From contig DPHE01000004.1 of the NCBI GenBank assembly GCA_003521815.1, forward strand, positions 11,599 to 17,707: 6,109 bases of DNA. Direction: 5' to 3'. Position numbers and translations under genes: made by a program. The notes beneath the pieces are model-generated. The model did no database searches, had not been told where the DNA came from, and saw nothing but the letters and a program-made list of their open reading frames with translations. Positions 6,049 to 6,109 of this stretch are shown piece after piece. The stretch comes from Colwellia sp. Its GTDB lineage: Bacteria; Pseudomonadota; Gammaproteobacteria; Enterobacterales; Alteromonadaceae. Position 1 is the stretch's first letter. Every line of letters starts with the position of its first letter.

Positions 6049-6109
6049 CAACCATAAAACTGAAAATAATGCTTGCTCCCTGTGCTTAGATCTATACAAT
6101 GCGCTCCAG
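6049..6109 (+). promoter_or_regulatory. rRNA operon P1-type promoter (UP region, -35, -10, discriminator)
   Basis: TACAAT (6095-6100) is a 5/6 -10 element, and TTGCTC (6073-6078) is the -35, exactly 16 bases apart, the spacing of E. coli rrn P1. The discriminator GCGCTCCA resembles rrnB P1 GCGCCACC, the GC-rich type that makes promoters sensitive to ppGpp and initiating NTP. 6049-6070 is A-rich (AAAACTGAAAATAAT) as an UP element. The start would be near 6108-6109, at the window end. In E. coli clpB is followed by rrnG in the same direction, so a 16S gene probably lies downstream. A tRNA operon promoter could look alike. Confidence 0.7.

Noticed and set aside
1..6109. Mobile elements, CRISPR arrays, tRNA genes or a new defence-type system
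   Set aside because: All long coding regions are conserved housekeeping genes in conserved order; no transposase, integrase, spaced repeat array or cloverleaf was seen.

Overview
This is an AT-rich chromosomal window from a gammaproteobacterium, most likely a marine Alteromonadales (Colwellia/Thalassotalea-like). The guess rests on the AT-rich coding sequence, proteins that closely resemble their E. coli counterparts, and a gene order shared with enteric bacteria: bamD divergent from rluD-pgeF-clpB, then an rRNA operon. The genus is an inference; only a 16S sequence or a database search would settle it.

Layout, left to right. A P-II nitrogen regulator of the GlnB type (41-379, +) converges on bamD (495-1253, -), the lipoprotein subunit of the outer-membrane assembly machine. 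The 115-base gap between them holds a long imperfect inverted repeat. bamD and rluD (1426-2400, +, 23S rRNA pseudouridine synthase) diverge from a 172-base region whose best promoter candidates lie face to face on the same DNA. pgeF (2427-3218, +, peptidoglycan-editing/laccase-domain protein) follows rluD by 26 bases, has no in-frame ATG start, and is preceded by a 7-bp tandem duplication. clpB (3384-5954, +, ClpB/Hsp104 disaggregase) has its own leader with a sigma-32-like promoter and a strong ribosome-binding site. The last 155 bases carry nested inverted repeats at the clpB stop and then what looks like the P1 promoter of an rRNA operon: a Fis-type site near -71, an A-rich UP region, a 16-bp spacer and a GC-rich discriminator. 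The 16S gene itself would lie beyond the window.

The genes are conserved housekeeping functions: nitrogen signalling, outer-membrane biogenesis, ribosome modification, cell-wall quality control and heat-shock disaggregation. rluD and pgeF probably form a transcription unit, while clpB is likely expressed separately under heat shock. I see no mobile element, CRISPR array, tRNA or new multi-gene system. The points worth a second look are small-scale: the start of pgeF, an internal Shine-Dalgarno in clpB placed in front of a GTA codon, the overlapping bamD/rluD promoters, and the intergenic inverted repeats.
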